Shown: positions 49,813 to 58,288 of the stretch, piece by piece | Layout: each line of letters starts with the position of its first letter | Position numbering within the stretch: position 1 is the first letter of the stretch | Assembly (NCBI RefSeq): GCF_012999535.1 | Contig: NZ_JABBWV010000013.1 | Span: 62,001-126,000, forward strand | Length of the DNA stretch: 64,000 nt | Direction of reading: 5' to 3' | DNA from: Microbispora sp. H11081 | GTDB lineage: Bacteria; Actinomycetota; Actinomycetes; Streptosporangiales; Streptosporangiaceae | Program-made: the position numbers and the translations under genes | Notes under the pieces: model-generated | Told to the model about the DNA's origin: nothing | Database searches by the model: none | What the model saw: only the letters and a program-made list of their open reading frames with translations

Positions 49813-52800
49813 CGCGATACCTCTCGATCAGGTCGAGCAGCGCCCGGCCGCGCGGGCGCCGCCCCGGCAGGACGTCGCAGGTGCCGGCCTTGCTCTCCTG
49901 GATGTAGACGTTCGGGTCGAGCACGATCGACGGGAGGTCGTTGACGACGTCCCCGGTGACGACCCCGCCGCTGCTGTATCCCCAGTGGTACGGCATGACG
50001 ATCTGGTGCACGGTGCGTCCGTTCAACCGCAGCGGGCGCACCCGGCCGGTCACGAGCACCCGCAGTTCGATCGCGGTCCGCGCCGTGACGATCGTCGCCC
50101 AGCCGCCGTTCTCCAGCCCGATCTCCTCGGCCATCTCCCGTGACACCTCGCAGAATGCCTCCGGTTGCAGCTCGGCGAGGTACGGCAGGGGCCTGCTCAT
50201 GGCGCCCGTCGTGTGGTGCTCGGTGAGCCTGCTGGTCGTGTAGACGTACGGGAACCTTGGCGAAAGCGCGGGGTTGTACGGGTTCTCCGGGCGGTCGACG
50301 GTGCGGCGGGCCGGGTTGGCCTGCTGCCCGTACAACGCGTTGCGCACCGGCGACTCGTGCGGCTCGTAGTGGGTGGGCAGCGGCCCGTCGGACAGACCGG
50401 ACGGGACGTACAGCCAGCCCTTGCCGTCCGACTGCATGATGAACGGGTCGGTGCCGGCCAGCGCGGCCTGCGCCTTGGCGCCCTCGGGCGGCCGGTAGCC
50501 GGGATCCTTGTCCTCCTCGAAGTCCGGCACGTCGGGCCCGGTCCATTTGGTCCCGTCCCAGTAGACGTACTTCTTCCGCTCGCTCCACGGGCGGCCCTGC
50601 GGGTCGGCCGAGGCGCGGTTGTAGAGGATGCGGCGGTTGGCCGGCCACGCCCAGCCCCATTCGAGGGCGACGGGTCCCTGCTCCGTGTGCGGCGTGCGCC
50701 TGGCCGCCTGGTTGACCCCGTCGGCGTACACCCCGCAGTAGATCCAGCAGCCGCAGCTCGTCGAGCCGTCGGGCTTCAGCTCGCGCAGCGACCCCAGCGG
50801 ACCGCCGTCGGCGGCCGTGCCGTTGATCTCGCGCAGCACGGCCTCCGCCGACGGCTCGCGCCGCTCGCCGATCTCCGGGTAGTCCCAGGTCAGCTCCGTC
50901 ACCGGCCGGTCGACGTCGTCGTCGCCCTCGCCGAGCCGGCGTCTGATCCGCTTGCCGAGGTGGTAGTAGAACCACAGGTCGCTGCGGCAGTCGCCCGGCG
51001 GGTCGAGGGCCTTCTCCCGCCACTGCAACAGCCGCTGCGTGTTGGTGAAGGTGCCCTCCTTCTCCACGTGGCTCGCGGCCGGCAGGAAGAAGACCTCGGT
51101 GCCGATCTCCTCGGTCCGCAGCTCGCCCGTCTCGATCTCGGGCGCGTCCTTCCAGAACGTCGCGGTCTCCACCAGCATGAGGTCGCGGACCACCAGCCAG
51201 TCGAGGTTCGCCAGGCCGAGCCGCTGCGCCTTGCCGTTGGCCGAGCCGACCGCCGGGTTCTCGCCGATGACGAAGTAGCCCTTGACCACGCCGTCGATCT
51301 GGCCCATCACCGTCGCGTAGTGGCCGTGGTCGCCGGTCAGGCGCGGCAGGTAGTCGAAGCGGTAGTCGTTGTCCTCCGTCGCCGCGTCGCCCCACCACGC
51401 CTTGAGCAGGCTGACGACGTACGCGCGCCGGTTGCCCCACCAGCCGGTGTCGGCGCCCTCCTGTTCCAGATAGTGGTCGAGGCCGTCGTGCCGGTGGGCG
51501 TGCGGCATAGCGATGTATCCCGGCAGCAGGTTGAACAGCGTCGGGATGTCCGTGGAGCCCTGGATGCTCGCGTGGCCGCGCAGGGCCATGATGCCGCCGC
51601 CCGGCCTGCCCATGTTGCCCAGCAGCAACTGCAGGATCGCGGCGGCCCTGATGTACTGCACGCCGACCGAGTGCTGCGTCCAGCCCACCGAGTAGACCCA
51701 CGCCGTGGTCCGCTCCCTGCCCGAGTTGGCGGTGACCGCCTCGGCCAGCTCACCGAACTGCTCCGGCGGGATGCCGCACAGCTCCTCGACCATCTCCGGC
51801 GTGTAGCGCGAGTAGTGCCTCTTGAGGATCTGGTACACGCACCGCGGGTCGGTCAGCGTCGGGTCGCTCGGCGGCGACGCGCTCGCGCCCGCGCCGCGCG
51901 CGCCGTAGGAGTCGGACCCCGCCGCCTCCGCGTGGTGTTCGCCGCCCTCGACCGGCTCCTCCTCCTCGGGCACGTCGCCCTCGTACGCCCAGGTCGACGG
52001 GTCGTACCTGCCGGTCTCCTCGTCGAAGCCGGAGAACAGGCCGTCGAGGTCCTCGGTGTCGCGGAAGTCCCTGTTCACCAGGGTCGCGGCGTTCGTGTAC
52101 GCGAGGACGTACTCCCGGAAGTCGAGCCCGTTCGACAGCACGTAGTTGATCAGCGCGCCGAGCAGCACGATGTCGGTGCCGGCGCGGATCGCGACGTACC
52201 TGTCAACGGTCGCGCTGGTGCGGCTGAAGCGCGGGTCGATGTGGAAGACCTTCGCGCCGCGCTCGCGCGCCTCCATCACCCACTGGTACCCCACCGGATG
52301 GCACTCGGCCATGTTGGAGCCCTGGATGACGATGCAGTCAGCGTTGGCCAGGTCCTGCTGGTACTGCGTCGCGCCGCCACGCCCGAAGCTGGTCCCCAGA
52401 CCGGGGACGGTGGAGGAGTGTCATATGCGCGCCTGGTTCTCGACCTGGATCGCGCCGAGGGCGGTGTAGAGCTTCTTCATCAGGTAGTTCTCTTCGTTGT
52501 CGAGCGTCGCCCCGCCCAGGCTGGCGATGCCCAGAGTCCTCCTGACCTCCTGCCCCTCGTGCGTCTGCTGCCAGGTCTCCCGCCGGGTCCGCACGACCCG
52601 GTCGGCGATCATGTCCATCGCGGTCTCGAGGTCGAGCGCCTCCCACTCGGTGCCGTACGGCCTGCGGTAGAGGACCTTCGTCTGGCGGCCGGGATGGGTG
52701 ACGAGCTGCTTGCTGGCCGACCCCTTCGGGCACAGCCGCCCTCGGGAGATGGGCGAGCCGGGGTCGCCCTCGATCTGGGTGACCCTGCCGTCCTTGACGT

Positions 52801-52978
52801 AGACGAGCTGGCCGCAGCCCACCGCGCAGTAGGGGCAGACGGAACGCGCGACCGTGTCGGCGTCCTCCACCCGGGGCCGCAGGGCGTCCGTACGCGCCGA
52901 GCGCGCCGCCCGCCCTCTGCCGTCCTCTCCCATGAGCTGCCGGATCACCGGCCAGCGGGAGAGCCCTCCACCACCCAC
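49805..52978 (-). CDS. fdhA: Formate dehydrogenase catalytic subunit, selenoprotein (in-frame UGA at codon 186)
   Basis: One molybdopterin oxidoreductase of 1057 residues, read through UGA at 52423-52421. Upstream of it the [4Fe-4S] ligands are Cys48, Cys51, Cys55 and Cys83 ('CPYCAVGCG ... RLCPKG'). Sec186 is in 'VENQARI-U-HSSTVPGLGTS', exactly the formate dehydrogenase Mo/W-ligand site; the same frame runs on through 'GRGGATQYQQDLANADCIVI' to 'NMAECHPVGYQWVMEARERG' and the cofactor domains. A SECIS-like hairpin follows the UGA. GTG 52978 has a weak ribosome site; no twin-arginine signal, so cytoplasmic facing. An acidic insertion (EDVPEEEEPVEGGEHHAEAA-type region) is unusual. Gene callers will split it at the UGA. 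Confidence 0.95.
52392..52408 (-). promoter_or_regulatory. Bacterial SECIS hairpin
   Basis: Directly 3' of the UGA the mRNA folds GUCCCC-GGUCU-GGGGAC. The apical loop GGUCU is that of the E. coli fdhF SECIS (recalled), and the loop begins about 18 bases after the UGA, the distance SelB needs. Coding through the hairpin gives VPGLGT. Confidence 0.85.
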
Positions 52979-53184
52979 GGCGTCTGTCCTGCCCCTGCGC
53001 CGGCGGTCTAATCACGACCATCCGCCGGTGTCCGTCCTATGAGACCGCGCACCGGGTGCGGGAGATTTCGAGAGCTTGGGCTTCACGGGGTGTAGAGCCC
53101 GCAGGGCGGGCATTAAGGGCCTGATCCGCCACTCTTCGTGGGCGGCTCATGCCCGCGGGACCCACCCTCACACAGAGGACATCG

Positions 53185-53475
53185 ATGAACGACCAGCCGC
53201 CCGAGTGGGCGAGGAACCTTGAGAAAGCGGCGATCGAGGCGGCCAGGGCCGTCGAGCGCGCCGGCCGGACCCTCGGCAAGGCGATGGAGCAGGCGGCGCG
53301 CACCTCCAAGGCCCAGGCGGCGATGGCGGCCGCCTACCAGGCGGACCTCGAAGGGCTGGAGAAGGTGCTCCGTGCCCTTCCCGCCGAGCACGTCAGGGAC
53401 ATCTCGGCGGCCGCGGCGGTGGTGACCGCGACCGCCGACCAGGTGCTCGCCCAGACGCCGAAGGACGACCGGTAG
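53185..53475 (+). CDS. Small helical protein of unknown function
   Basis: A 96-residue soluble, Ala-rich, mostly helical protein: 'WARNLEKAAIEAARAVERAG', 'MEQAARTSKAQAAMAAAYQA', 'LRALPAEHVRDISAAAAVVT'. AGAGGA precedes ATG 53185. It could form a coiled coil. It stands alone between the formate dehydrogenase operon and a hairpin terminator. I recognise no family. Confidence 0.7.
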   Translation: MNDQPPEWARNLEKAAIEAARAVERAGRTLGKAMEQAARTSKAQAAMAAAYQADLEGLEKVLRALPAEHVRDISAAAAVVTATADQVLAQTPKDDR

Positions 53476-53486
53476 GGCCGCGCGGC

Positions 53487-53506
53487 CGGCAGGTGCTCTC
53501 CTGCCG
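53487..53506. terminator. Hairpin terminator
   Basis: A 7-bp stem CGGCAGG/CCTGCCG with loop TGCTCT, 12 bases after the stop of the 96-residue protein gene. Confidence 0.55.
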
Positions 53507-53661
53507 CCGGGACCGGGGCGGCCGGCCCGCCGCGTGGCCGTCCTGCCGCAGGGCCTGTCCACCGCGTCCTGCCCGCCGCGGCGACTGTCTACAGGCTGTG
53601 GACAACCCCTGCCCTCGGGACACCGCCTGGGCGGGCTCGGGCGGCTTCCTCGCCGAGGGGG

Positions 53662-54411
53662 TCAGCGTCCCTGGGCGAGGTCGGCGCGCTTGACCGCGGC
53701 GGCCACCGAGACCCAGGCCATGGCGACGAGCACGCCGACGCAGAGGGTGAGGGAGCCCGCCCTGCCGCCGGACATGGCCCAGGCGTTGCCGAACAGCAGC
53801 GCCAGACCGGCGACGCGAGAGGCGACGGCGTGCCCGCCCCGCTTCGCGCGGGCGAAGTGGCGGCCGAGAACGAAGCAGGCCGCGATGAGCGCGGTGAAGG
53901 CCACCGAGCCCGCCACCATGTGCAGCATCGCGTGCCAGCTCATCCCGGCCGGGGCCCCGAGCGGGGTGCCCGCGGGGAAGCCGTCTCCCGGGTCCATGCC
54001 GAAGACCCCGGCCGCCGCGAGTCCCGCGCCCACGGCGAGCAGCAGCCGTGGCGCCCAGGTCCCTCCGGGGGCGCCTCGCATGGCCCTGCGCAGTCCGATC
54101 GCGCCTGCGACCGTCAGGACGGCGGTGATCCAGAAGTTGCCGATCTGGACCCAGCCGAGGTCACCGGTGCTCAGCATGCTCACCGGGTGACGGAGCAGGT
54201 CGAACCCCTCCCGGGTGAACGCCTGGGCCAGCGAGACGATCCCGAAGACGGGCGTGGCGAGCATGGCGCAGGTGAGCAGCGCACGCGTCGAACTCGCCGA
54301 GACCGGGGTGGGGTGCGCTGCGGACGGTGTCACGGACCGCCCTGCGGGGTGCCCAGCGGACTGCGCGGCGGACTGCGCGGCGGACGGTGTCACGGGCTGC
54401 GAGGTGGTCAT
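53662..54411 (-). CDS. DUF998 membrane protein
   Basis: A 249-residue protein with about six helices after a 40-residue Ser/Ala-rich cytoplasmic head containing short repeats (AAQSAAQSAG). 'FTREGFDLLRHPVSMLSTGD' and 'WVQIGNFWITAVLTVAGAIG' are DUF998 hallmarks, with 'GMDPGDGFPAGTP' and 'SWHAMLHMVAGSVAF' further on. Function unknown. It diverges from the YCII/sigma pair, and may be its target gene (inference). Confidence 0.85.
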   Translation of the reverse strand: MTTSQPVTPSAAQSAAQSAGHPAGRSVTPSAAHPTPVSASSTRALLTCAMLATPVFGIVSLAQAFTREGFDLLRHPVSMLSTGDLGWVQIGNFWITAVLTVAGAIGLRRAMRGAPGGTWAPRLLLAVGAGLAAAGVFGMDPGDGFPAGTPLGAPAGMSWHAMLHMVAGSVAFTALIAACFVLGRHFARAKRGGHAVASRVAGLALLFGNAWAMSGGRAGSLTLCVGVLVAMAWVSVAAAVKRADLAQGR

Positions 54412-54744
54412 GGCCGTTCCCTTCTTCGGTGTCCGGGTCTCGTCCCGGCTCTGGGGTGCCGGCCGGCGCTGCGTCCGGCCTCGCTTACGCGTCGAACAGG
54501 CCCCGCGCGCCTCGACCACCGGTGCCGTCGGGCCCCGCTCGTCCTCGCCCACCTGCGGCGCGAGCGGACCGTGCGCATTCCCTGTCACATGCGCATTCCC
54601 TGTCACATTACGACAGAAGCCCTGGTCACACGCGTCAGGATGGGAGCCGGTCGATCACGGCCCCGCCCGTACGACGTGTAGGTGACGGCGGGAACCGGCC
54701 ACCGGCCCCGCCGGCCAGAGGATCAGGAAGAAGGAGAACGACCG
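54412..54744. other. Divergent intergenic region with an 18-base tandem duplication
   Basis: A 333-base gap. GCGCATTCCCTGTCACAT occurs twice in direct tandem at 54573-54608. It is a candidate promoter/operator block for the DUF998 gene, the DGPF protein gene, or both. No coding ORF is supported. Confidence 0.5.
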
Positions 54745-55101
54745 ATGCGGTTTCTGATGACCACCAAGGGCACCGACCCGAACCCGGACGCGGCGGTGAT
54801 CGCCGAGATGGGCGCCTTCATCGAGGAGATGACCAAGGCCGGCGTGCTGCTGGCCACCGGCGGGCTGGAGCCGGGCGGCCTGCGGATGGTCTCCTCCGCC
54901 GGTGAGATCAGCGTGACCGACGGCCCCTTCACCGAGGCCAAGGAGGCGATCGTCAGCTTCGCCCTGATCGAGGCGCGGTCCCGCGAGGAGGCCGTGGAAC
55001 TGGCCCGCCGCTTCTGGCGGATCGTGGGCGACGGCGAGGGCACGATCCAGCAGGTGTTCGGCCCCGAGGACGGCCCCCAGGACGGCCCTGGCCCCCGCTG
55101 A
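54745..55101 (+). CDS. YCII/DGPF-domain protein
   Basis: A 118-residue YCII-family protein with the DGPF motif in 'SVTDGPFTEAKEAIVSFALI', plus 'MRFLMTTKGTDPNPDAAVIA'. AAGAAGGAG precedes the ATG. Proteins of this type are encoded beside ECF42 sigma factors (known genomic pairing), and here the sigma gene starts 51 bases downstream. The product may act in the same stress response; biochemical role unproven. Confidence 0.9.
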   Translation: MRFLMTTKGTDPNPDAAVIAEMGAFIEEMTKAGVLLATGGLEPGGLRMVSSAGEISVTDGPFTEAKEAIVSFALIEARSREEAVELARRFWRIVGDGEGTIQQVFGPEDGPQDGPGPR

Positions 55102-55152
55102 CCAGCCCGCCAACGGGTTGCGCGCCGGACGGTCCGCTGCTGTCATCGACCG

Positions 55153-57435
55153 ATGACGTCCCTGGACGCCCATCGCGTCGTGGACGCGGTCTGGAAGATG
55201 GAGTCCGCGCGGATAGTGGCCGGCCTCGTCCGGATGGTCGGCGACGTTGGCCTGGCGGAGGAACTGGCGCAGGACGCGGTGCTCGCCGCGCTGGAACAGT
55301 GGCCCGAGTCGGGCGTCCCGGACAACCCGGGCGCCTGGCTCATGGCCATCGCCAAACGGCGCGCCGTCGACCACCTGCGCCGTGAGGAGCGGCGCGACCG
55401 CGGGCGGGAGCGGCTCGCCCACGATCTCGTCACCCGCGGCGACGACGGCGACCGGGACGTGGACGACGTGCTCGGCGCCCTCGACGGGGAGGTGGGCGAC
55501 GACGTCCTCCGCCTGATGTTCGTCTCCTGTCACCCGGTGCTGTCCACCGAGGCCCGGGTGGCGCTCACGCTGCGGCTGATCGGCGGCCTGCGGACGGACG
55601 AGATCGCGCGGGCCTTTCTCGTCTCCGAAAGCGCCGTCGCCCAGCGGATCGTACGGGCCAAGCGGGCGCTCGCGGACGCGCGCGTCCCCTTCGAGGTGCC
55701 GGTGGGGCCCGACCGTGCGGCCCGGCTGTCGTCGGTGCTCGAAGTGATCTACCTCGTGTTCAACGAGGGATACTCCGCCACGGCGGGCGACGACCTGATG
55801 CGGCCATCGCTGTGCCTGGAGGCGCTGCGCCTTGGCCGCGTCCTGGCCGACCTGACCCCGGACGAGGCCGAGGTGCACGGCCTGGTGGCGCTGATGGAGT
55901 TGCAGCAGTCGCGGTCGGCCGCGCGCACCGGCCCCGCCGGGGAGCCGATCGTGCTGCACGAGCAGAACCGGGGACGCTGGGACCCGCTGCTCATCCGGCG
56001 CGGCTTCGCGGCGCTGCTGCGGGCCCGGCAGGCCGGCGGCCCTCTCGGCCCATACGTGCTGCAGGCGGCCATCGCGGCCTGCCACGCGGGGGCCGCCACG
56101 CCGGAGGAGACCGACTGGACGCGGATCGCGGCGCTCTACGAGGCCCTCGCGACGGTGCTGCCCACGCCCGTCGTCCAGCTCAACCGGGCGGTCGCGCTCG
56201 CCATGGCCGACGGGCCGCGCGCCGGTCTCGCGCTGGTGGAGACGCTGACCGGGGAACCGGCGCTGAAGGGGTATCACCTGCTGCCCGCCGTACGCGGGGA
56301 CCTGCTGGCCAGGCTCGGGCGGCACGGCGAGGCCCGCGCCGAGTTCGAACGCGCGGCGTCCCTCACCCGCAACGCCGCGGAACGGGCCGTTCTGCTGCGC
56401 CGCGCCGCGGCCTGCGCGGGGCAGGCGGCCGAGCCCGCGCGGGCCACGCGACTCCCCGAACCCTCTGCCGAGCCGCCACCGGCCGCCGGGCGAGCGGAGT
56501 CCGGGGAGCGCGTCACGCCAAGGACGGCCGCGCAGGGCGGGCGGGCTGGAGGAGGAGGGGCGGCGGACGCGGGCGTCACGCTCGGCGAGGCCGTGCGGCT
56601 CTTCCTCACCCGGGCCGGCCTGAGCGCAGGCACCGTCCGCTCCTACGACCAGACCCTGTCGCGGCTGTGCCGCCATCTCGGCGCGGACGTCCCGCTGCGG
56701 GACGTGGCCGCCCACCGGGTCGCCGAGGTCTTCGCCGCCGCCTGGGGCACGGCGGCGGGCGCGACCTGGAACCGGCACCGGGCGGCGCTGCGGTCGTTCG
56801 CCTCGTGGGCGGCCGAGCGCGGCTGGACGGCCCCCGGCCTCGCCGCGCCGCTCGACCGGCGGCCGGAACCGCGTTCCCGCACCCGCCCGATCGACCGGTC
56901 GCGGCTGAGGCTGCTGTGGGAGCGGCCGGGGATCGCGCTGCGCGAGCGCACGCTGTGGCTGTTGCTGTACGAGAGCGCGTCCCCGGCCGAATGGGCGCTC
57001 TCGCTCGACGTGGAGGACCTCGACCTGCCGGGCATGCGGGGCGAGGTGAGGGCCAGGGGGCACTGGCTGCGCTGGCAGTCGGGCACGGCCGCGCTCCTGC
57101 CCCTCCTCGTCGGGGACCGTCGCCGGGGTCCGCTGTTCCTCGCCGACCGCAGACCTGGGCCCGGCCGCATGCCGGCGGCGGCCGACCTGTGCCCGCACAC
57201 GGGCCGGGGCCGCCTGTCGTACGAACGGGCGGAGTATCTGTTCAAACGGGCCACCGCGGACCTCGACCCGGAGGGCGGCGGCTACACGCTCCACCGCCTG
57301 CGCCACTCGCGCCTGGCCCATCTCGGTGAGGACGGCTGGTCGGCGCCGATGCTGATGTCCCTTTCCGGCCATGCCGACGCCCGGACCCTGCACGGGTTCG
57401 TCAGGGTCCCGCGACCTGCGGATACCGTTGCCTGA
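55153..57435 (+). CDS. ECF42-type sigma factor fused to a degenerate tyrosine-recombinase domain
   Basis: A 760-residue fusion. Residues 1-420 are a full ECF42-like sigma factor: region 2 ('LAEELAQDAVLAALEQWP', 'AWLMAIAKRRAVDHLRR'), region 4 ('LIGGLRTDEIARAFLVSE', 'AVAQRIVRAKRAL') and the long C-terminal extension ('VFNEGYSAT', 'TPVVQLNRAVALAMADGP'). A Pro/Ala/Gly linker (421-472) leads to a tyrosine-recombinase fold at 473-760, with core-binding and catalytic domains. The second catalytic motif 'TLHRLRHSRLAHL' (His714, Arg717) and 'SGHADARTL' (His740) remain. The first catalytic Arg is Pro611, and the nucleophile Tyr aligns with Phe749. The frame is open and reads smoothly through the junction. 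Partnered with the DGPF gene. Confidence 0.88.
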   Translation: MTSLDAHRVVDAVWKMESARIVAGLVRMVGDVGLAEELAQDAVLAALEQWPESGVPDNPGAWLMAIAKRRAVDHLRREERRDRGRERLAHDLVTRGDDGDRDVDDVLGALDGEVGDDVLRLMFVSCHPVLSTEARVALTLRLIGGLRTDEIARAFLVSESAVAQRIVRAKRALADARVPFEVPVGPDRAARLSSVLEVIYLVFNEGYSATAGDDLMRPSLCLEALRLGRVLADLTPDEAEVHGLVALMELQQSRSAARTGPAGEPIVLHEQNRGRWDPLLIRRGFAALLRARQAGGPLGPYVLQAAIAACHAGAATPEETDWTRIAALYEALATVLPTPVVQLNRAVALAMADGPRAGLALVETLTGEPALKGYHLLPAVRGDLLARLGRHGEARAEFERAASLTRNAAERAVLLRRAAACAGQAAEPARATRLPEPSAEPPPAAGRAESGERVTPRTAAQGGRAGGGGAADAGVTLGEAVRLFLTRAGLSAGTVRSYDQTLSRLCRHLGADVPLRDVAAHRVAEVFAAAWGTAAGATWNRHRAALRSFASWAAERGWTAPGLAAPLDRRPEPRSRTRPIDRSRLRLLWERPGIALRERTLWLLLYESASPAEWALSLDVEDLDLPGMRGEVRARGHWLRWQSGTAALLPLLVGDRRRGPLFLADRRPGPGRMPAAADLCPHTGRGRLSYERAEYLFKRATADLDPEGGGYTLHRLRHSRLAHLGEDGWSAPMLMSLSGHADARTLHGFVRVPRPADTVA

Positions 57436-57449
57436 GCGGGGAGCGGCGC

Positions 57450-57569
57450 ATGCTCGCCGAGGGCAGTGTGAAGACCTACGTGAGCACGATCATGGCCAAG
57501 CTCGGGGTGCCCAACCGGGTGCGGGCGGCGGTCATCGCCCACGAGGCGGGGCTGGCTGGCGGTCGGTAG
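57450..57569 (+). pseudogene. Remnant of a LuxR-family regulator
   Basis: A 39-residue ORF, 'MLAEGSVKTYVSTIMAKLGV' then 'PNRVRAAVIAHEAGLAGGR' and stop. This is the recognition helix and end of a NarL/LuxR HTH, lacking the receiver and most of the HTH. It begins 15 bases after the fusion gene and its 3' end overlaps the convergent PAP2 gene. Probably what remains after a deletion or insertion joined the fusion gene to an old regulator gene. Confidence 0.7.
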
Positions 57570-58173
57570 TCAGCACCGTCGTCAGCACCGGCCGGCGCCG
57601 CATCGAGGAGATCAGTGTGGTCGCCGGGCCCCGCAGGGCCAGCAGGAACGCCGACGCCACCACCGCGCCGAGCAGCAGCCCGGCCACCACGTCGTGGGGA
57701 TAGTGGACGCCGACGAAGACCCGCGAGAACGCCGCCAGCACCGCGAGCGCGGGCGCCACGATCCTCGCGCCGCGCCACAGCGCGACCAGCGCCGCCGCGG
57801 CCGCCGCGGCGAACGTCGCGTGGTTGCTCGGCAGCGACCAGTCGCCGTACGGCGGGCAGGACGCCACCGTGGCCACCCCGGTCAGGTCCCAGCAGGGGCG
57901 CCGCTGCTGCAGCAGGATCTTCACGCCCTCGCTCGTGACGTACGCCGCGACCACCGCGACCGGCGCGAGCAGCGCTAGCGCCATCCGGCGGTCGTCCTCC
58001 CGCCGCGCCCGCCACCAGCCGAAGACAAGGAAAGCGAAGAGGAGCACGAGGATGGCGTCCGTGCCGACCTCCGCCGCCTGGCGCACCCACTCCGGGGTGT
58101 GTCCTGCGAAGGCGGTGACCTCCCGGTACCACTCGACGCTGATCTCCGGGACGTCCTCGATCTCGGTGCCCAC
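57532..58173 (-). CDS. PAP2-family membrane phosphatase
   Basis: A 213-residue membrane phosphatase (undecaprenyl-diphosphatase/BcrC-like). All three motifs are present: 'KILLQQRRPCWD' (K-x6-RP), 'SLPSNHATFAA' (PSNH) and 'SRVFVGVHYPHDVVAG' (SR-x5-H-x3-D). About five helices. It probably recycles lipid carrier phosphates for wall synthesis. GTG start after GGAGGGG. Its last codons overlap the regulator remnant on the opposite strand. Confidence 0.9.
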   Translation of the reverse strand: MGTEIEDVPEISVEWYREVTAFAGHTPEWVRQAAEVGTDAILVLLFAFLVFGWWRARREDDRRMALALLAPVAVVAAYVTSEGVKILLQQRRPCWDLTGVATVASCPPYGDWSLPSNHATFAAAAAAALVALWRGARIVAPALAVLAAFSRVFVGVHYPHDVVAGLLLGAVVASAFLLALRGPATTLISSMRRRPVLTTVLTTDRQPAPPRGR

Positions 58174-58203
58174 CGGTTCCCCTCCGTGCCGTGTTACGCC
58201 GGT

Positions 58204-58236
58204 CCGTCCGGCCCTAAGACCCTATGGGCCGGACGG
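58204..58236. terminator. Hairpin terminator
   Basis: An 11-bp perfect stem CCGTCCGGCCC/GGGCCGGACGG around TAAGACCCTAT. It lies between the end of the APC transporter gene and the PAP2 gene on the minus strand. Confidence 0.65.
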
Positions 58237-58270
58237 TGGGCGCGGGCATTCGCGGAAAGTCGCCGACGCC

Positions 58271-58288
58271 CATTGACTTTCGTCAATG
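58271..58288. terminator. Short hairpin at the APC gene end
   Basis: CATTGAC-TTTC-GTCAATG, a 7-bp stem that includes the APC transporter stop codon. With the larger hairpin 35 bases further on, it may form a double terminator. Confidence 0.4.

Noticed and set aside
52421..52423. A stop codon that would split formate dehydrogenase into a 185-residue gene and a separate large gene
   Set aside because: The frame continues with perfect family sequence, the stop is UGA at the known selenocysteine position, a SECIS hairpin follows, and the sel genes are present.
50165..53011. Long open frame (about 950 codons) opposite formate dehydrogenase
   Set aside because: Composition is that of antisense high-GC DNA, with no domain; the minus strand carries a recognisable enzyme throughout.
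53597..53605. DnaA box (TTGTCCACA on the minus strand), possible origin
   Set aside because: Only one copy, with no dnaA, dnaN or cluster of boxes nearby.
56569..57435. Integrase of a phage or integrative element
   Set aside because: The domain is fused to a sigma factor, lacks the catalytic Arg and Tyr, and there are no att repeats, tRNA target, excisionase or phage genes beside it.
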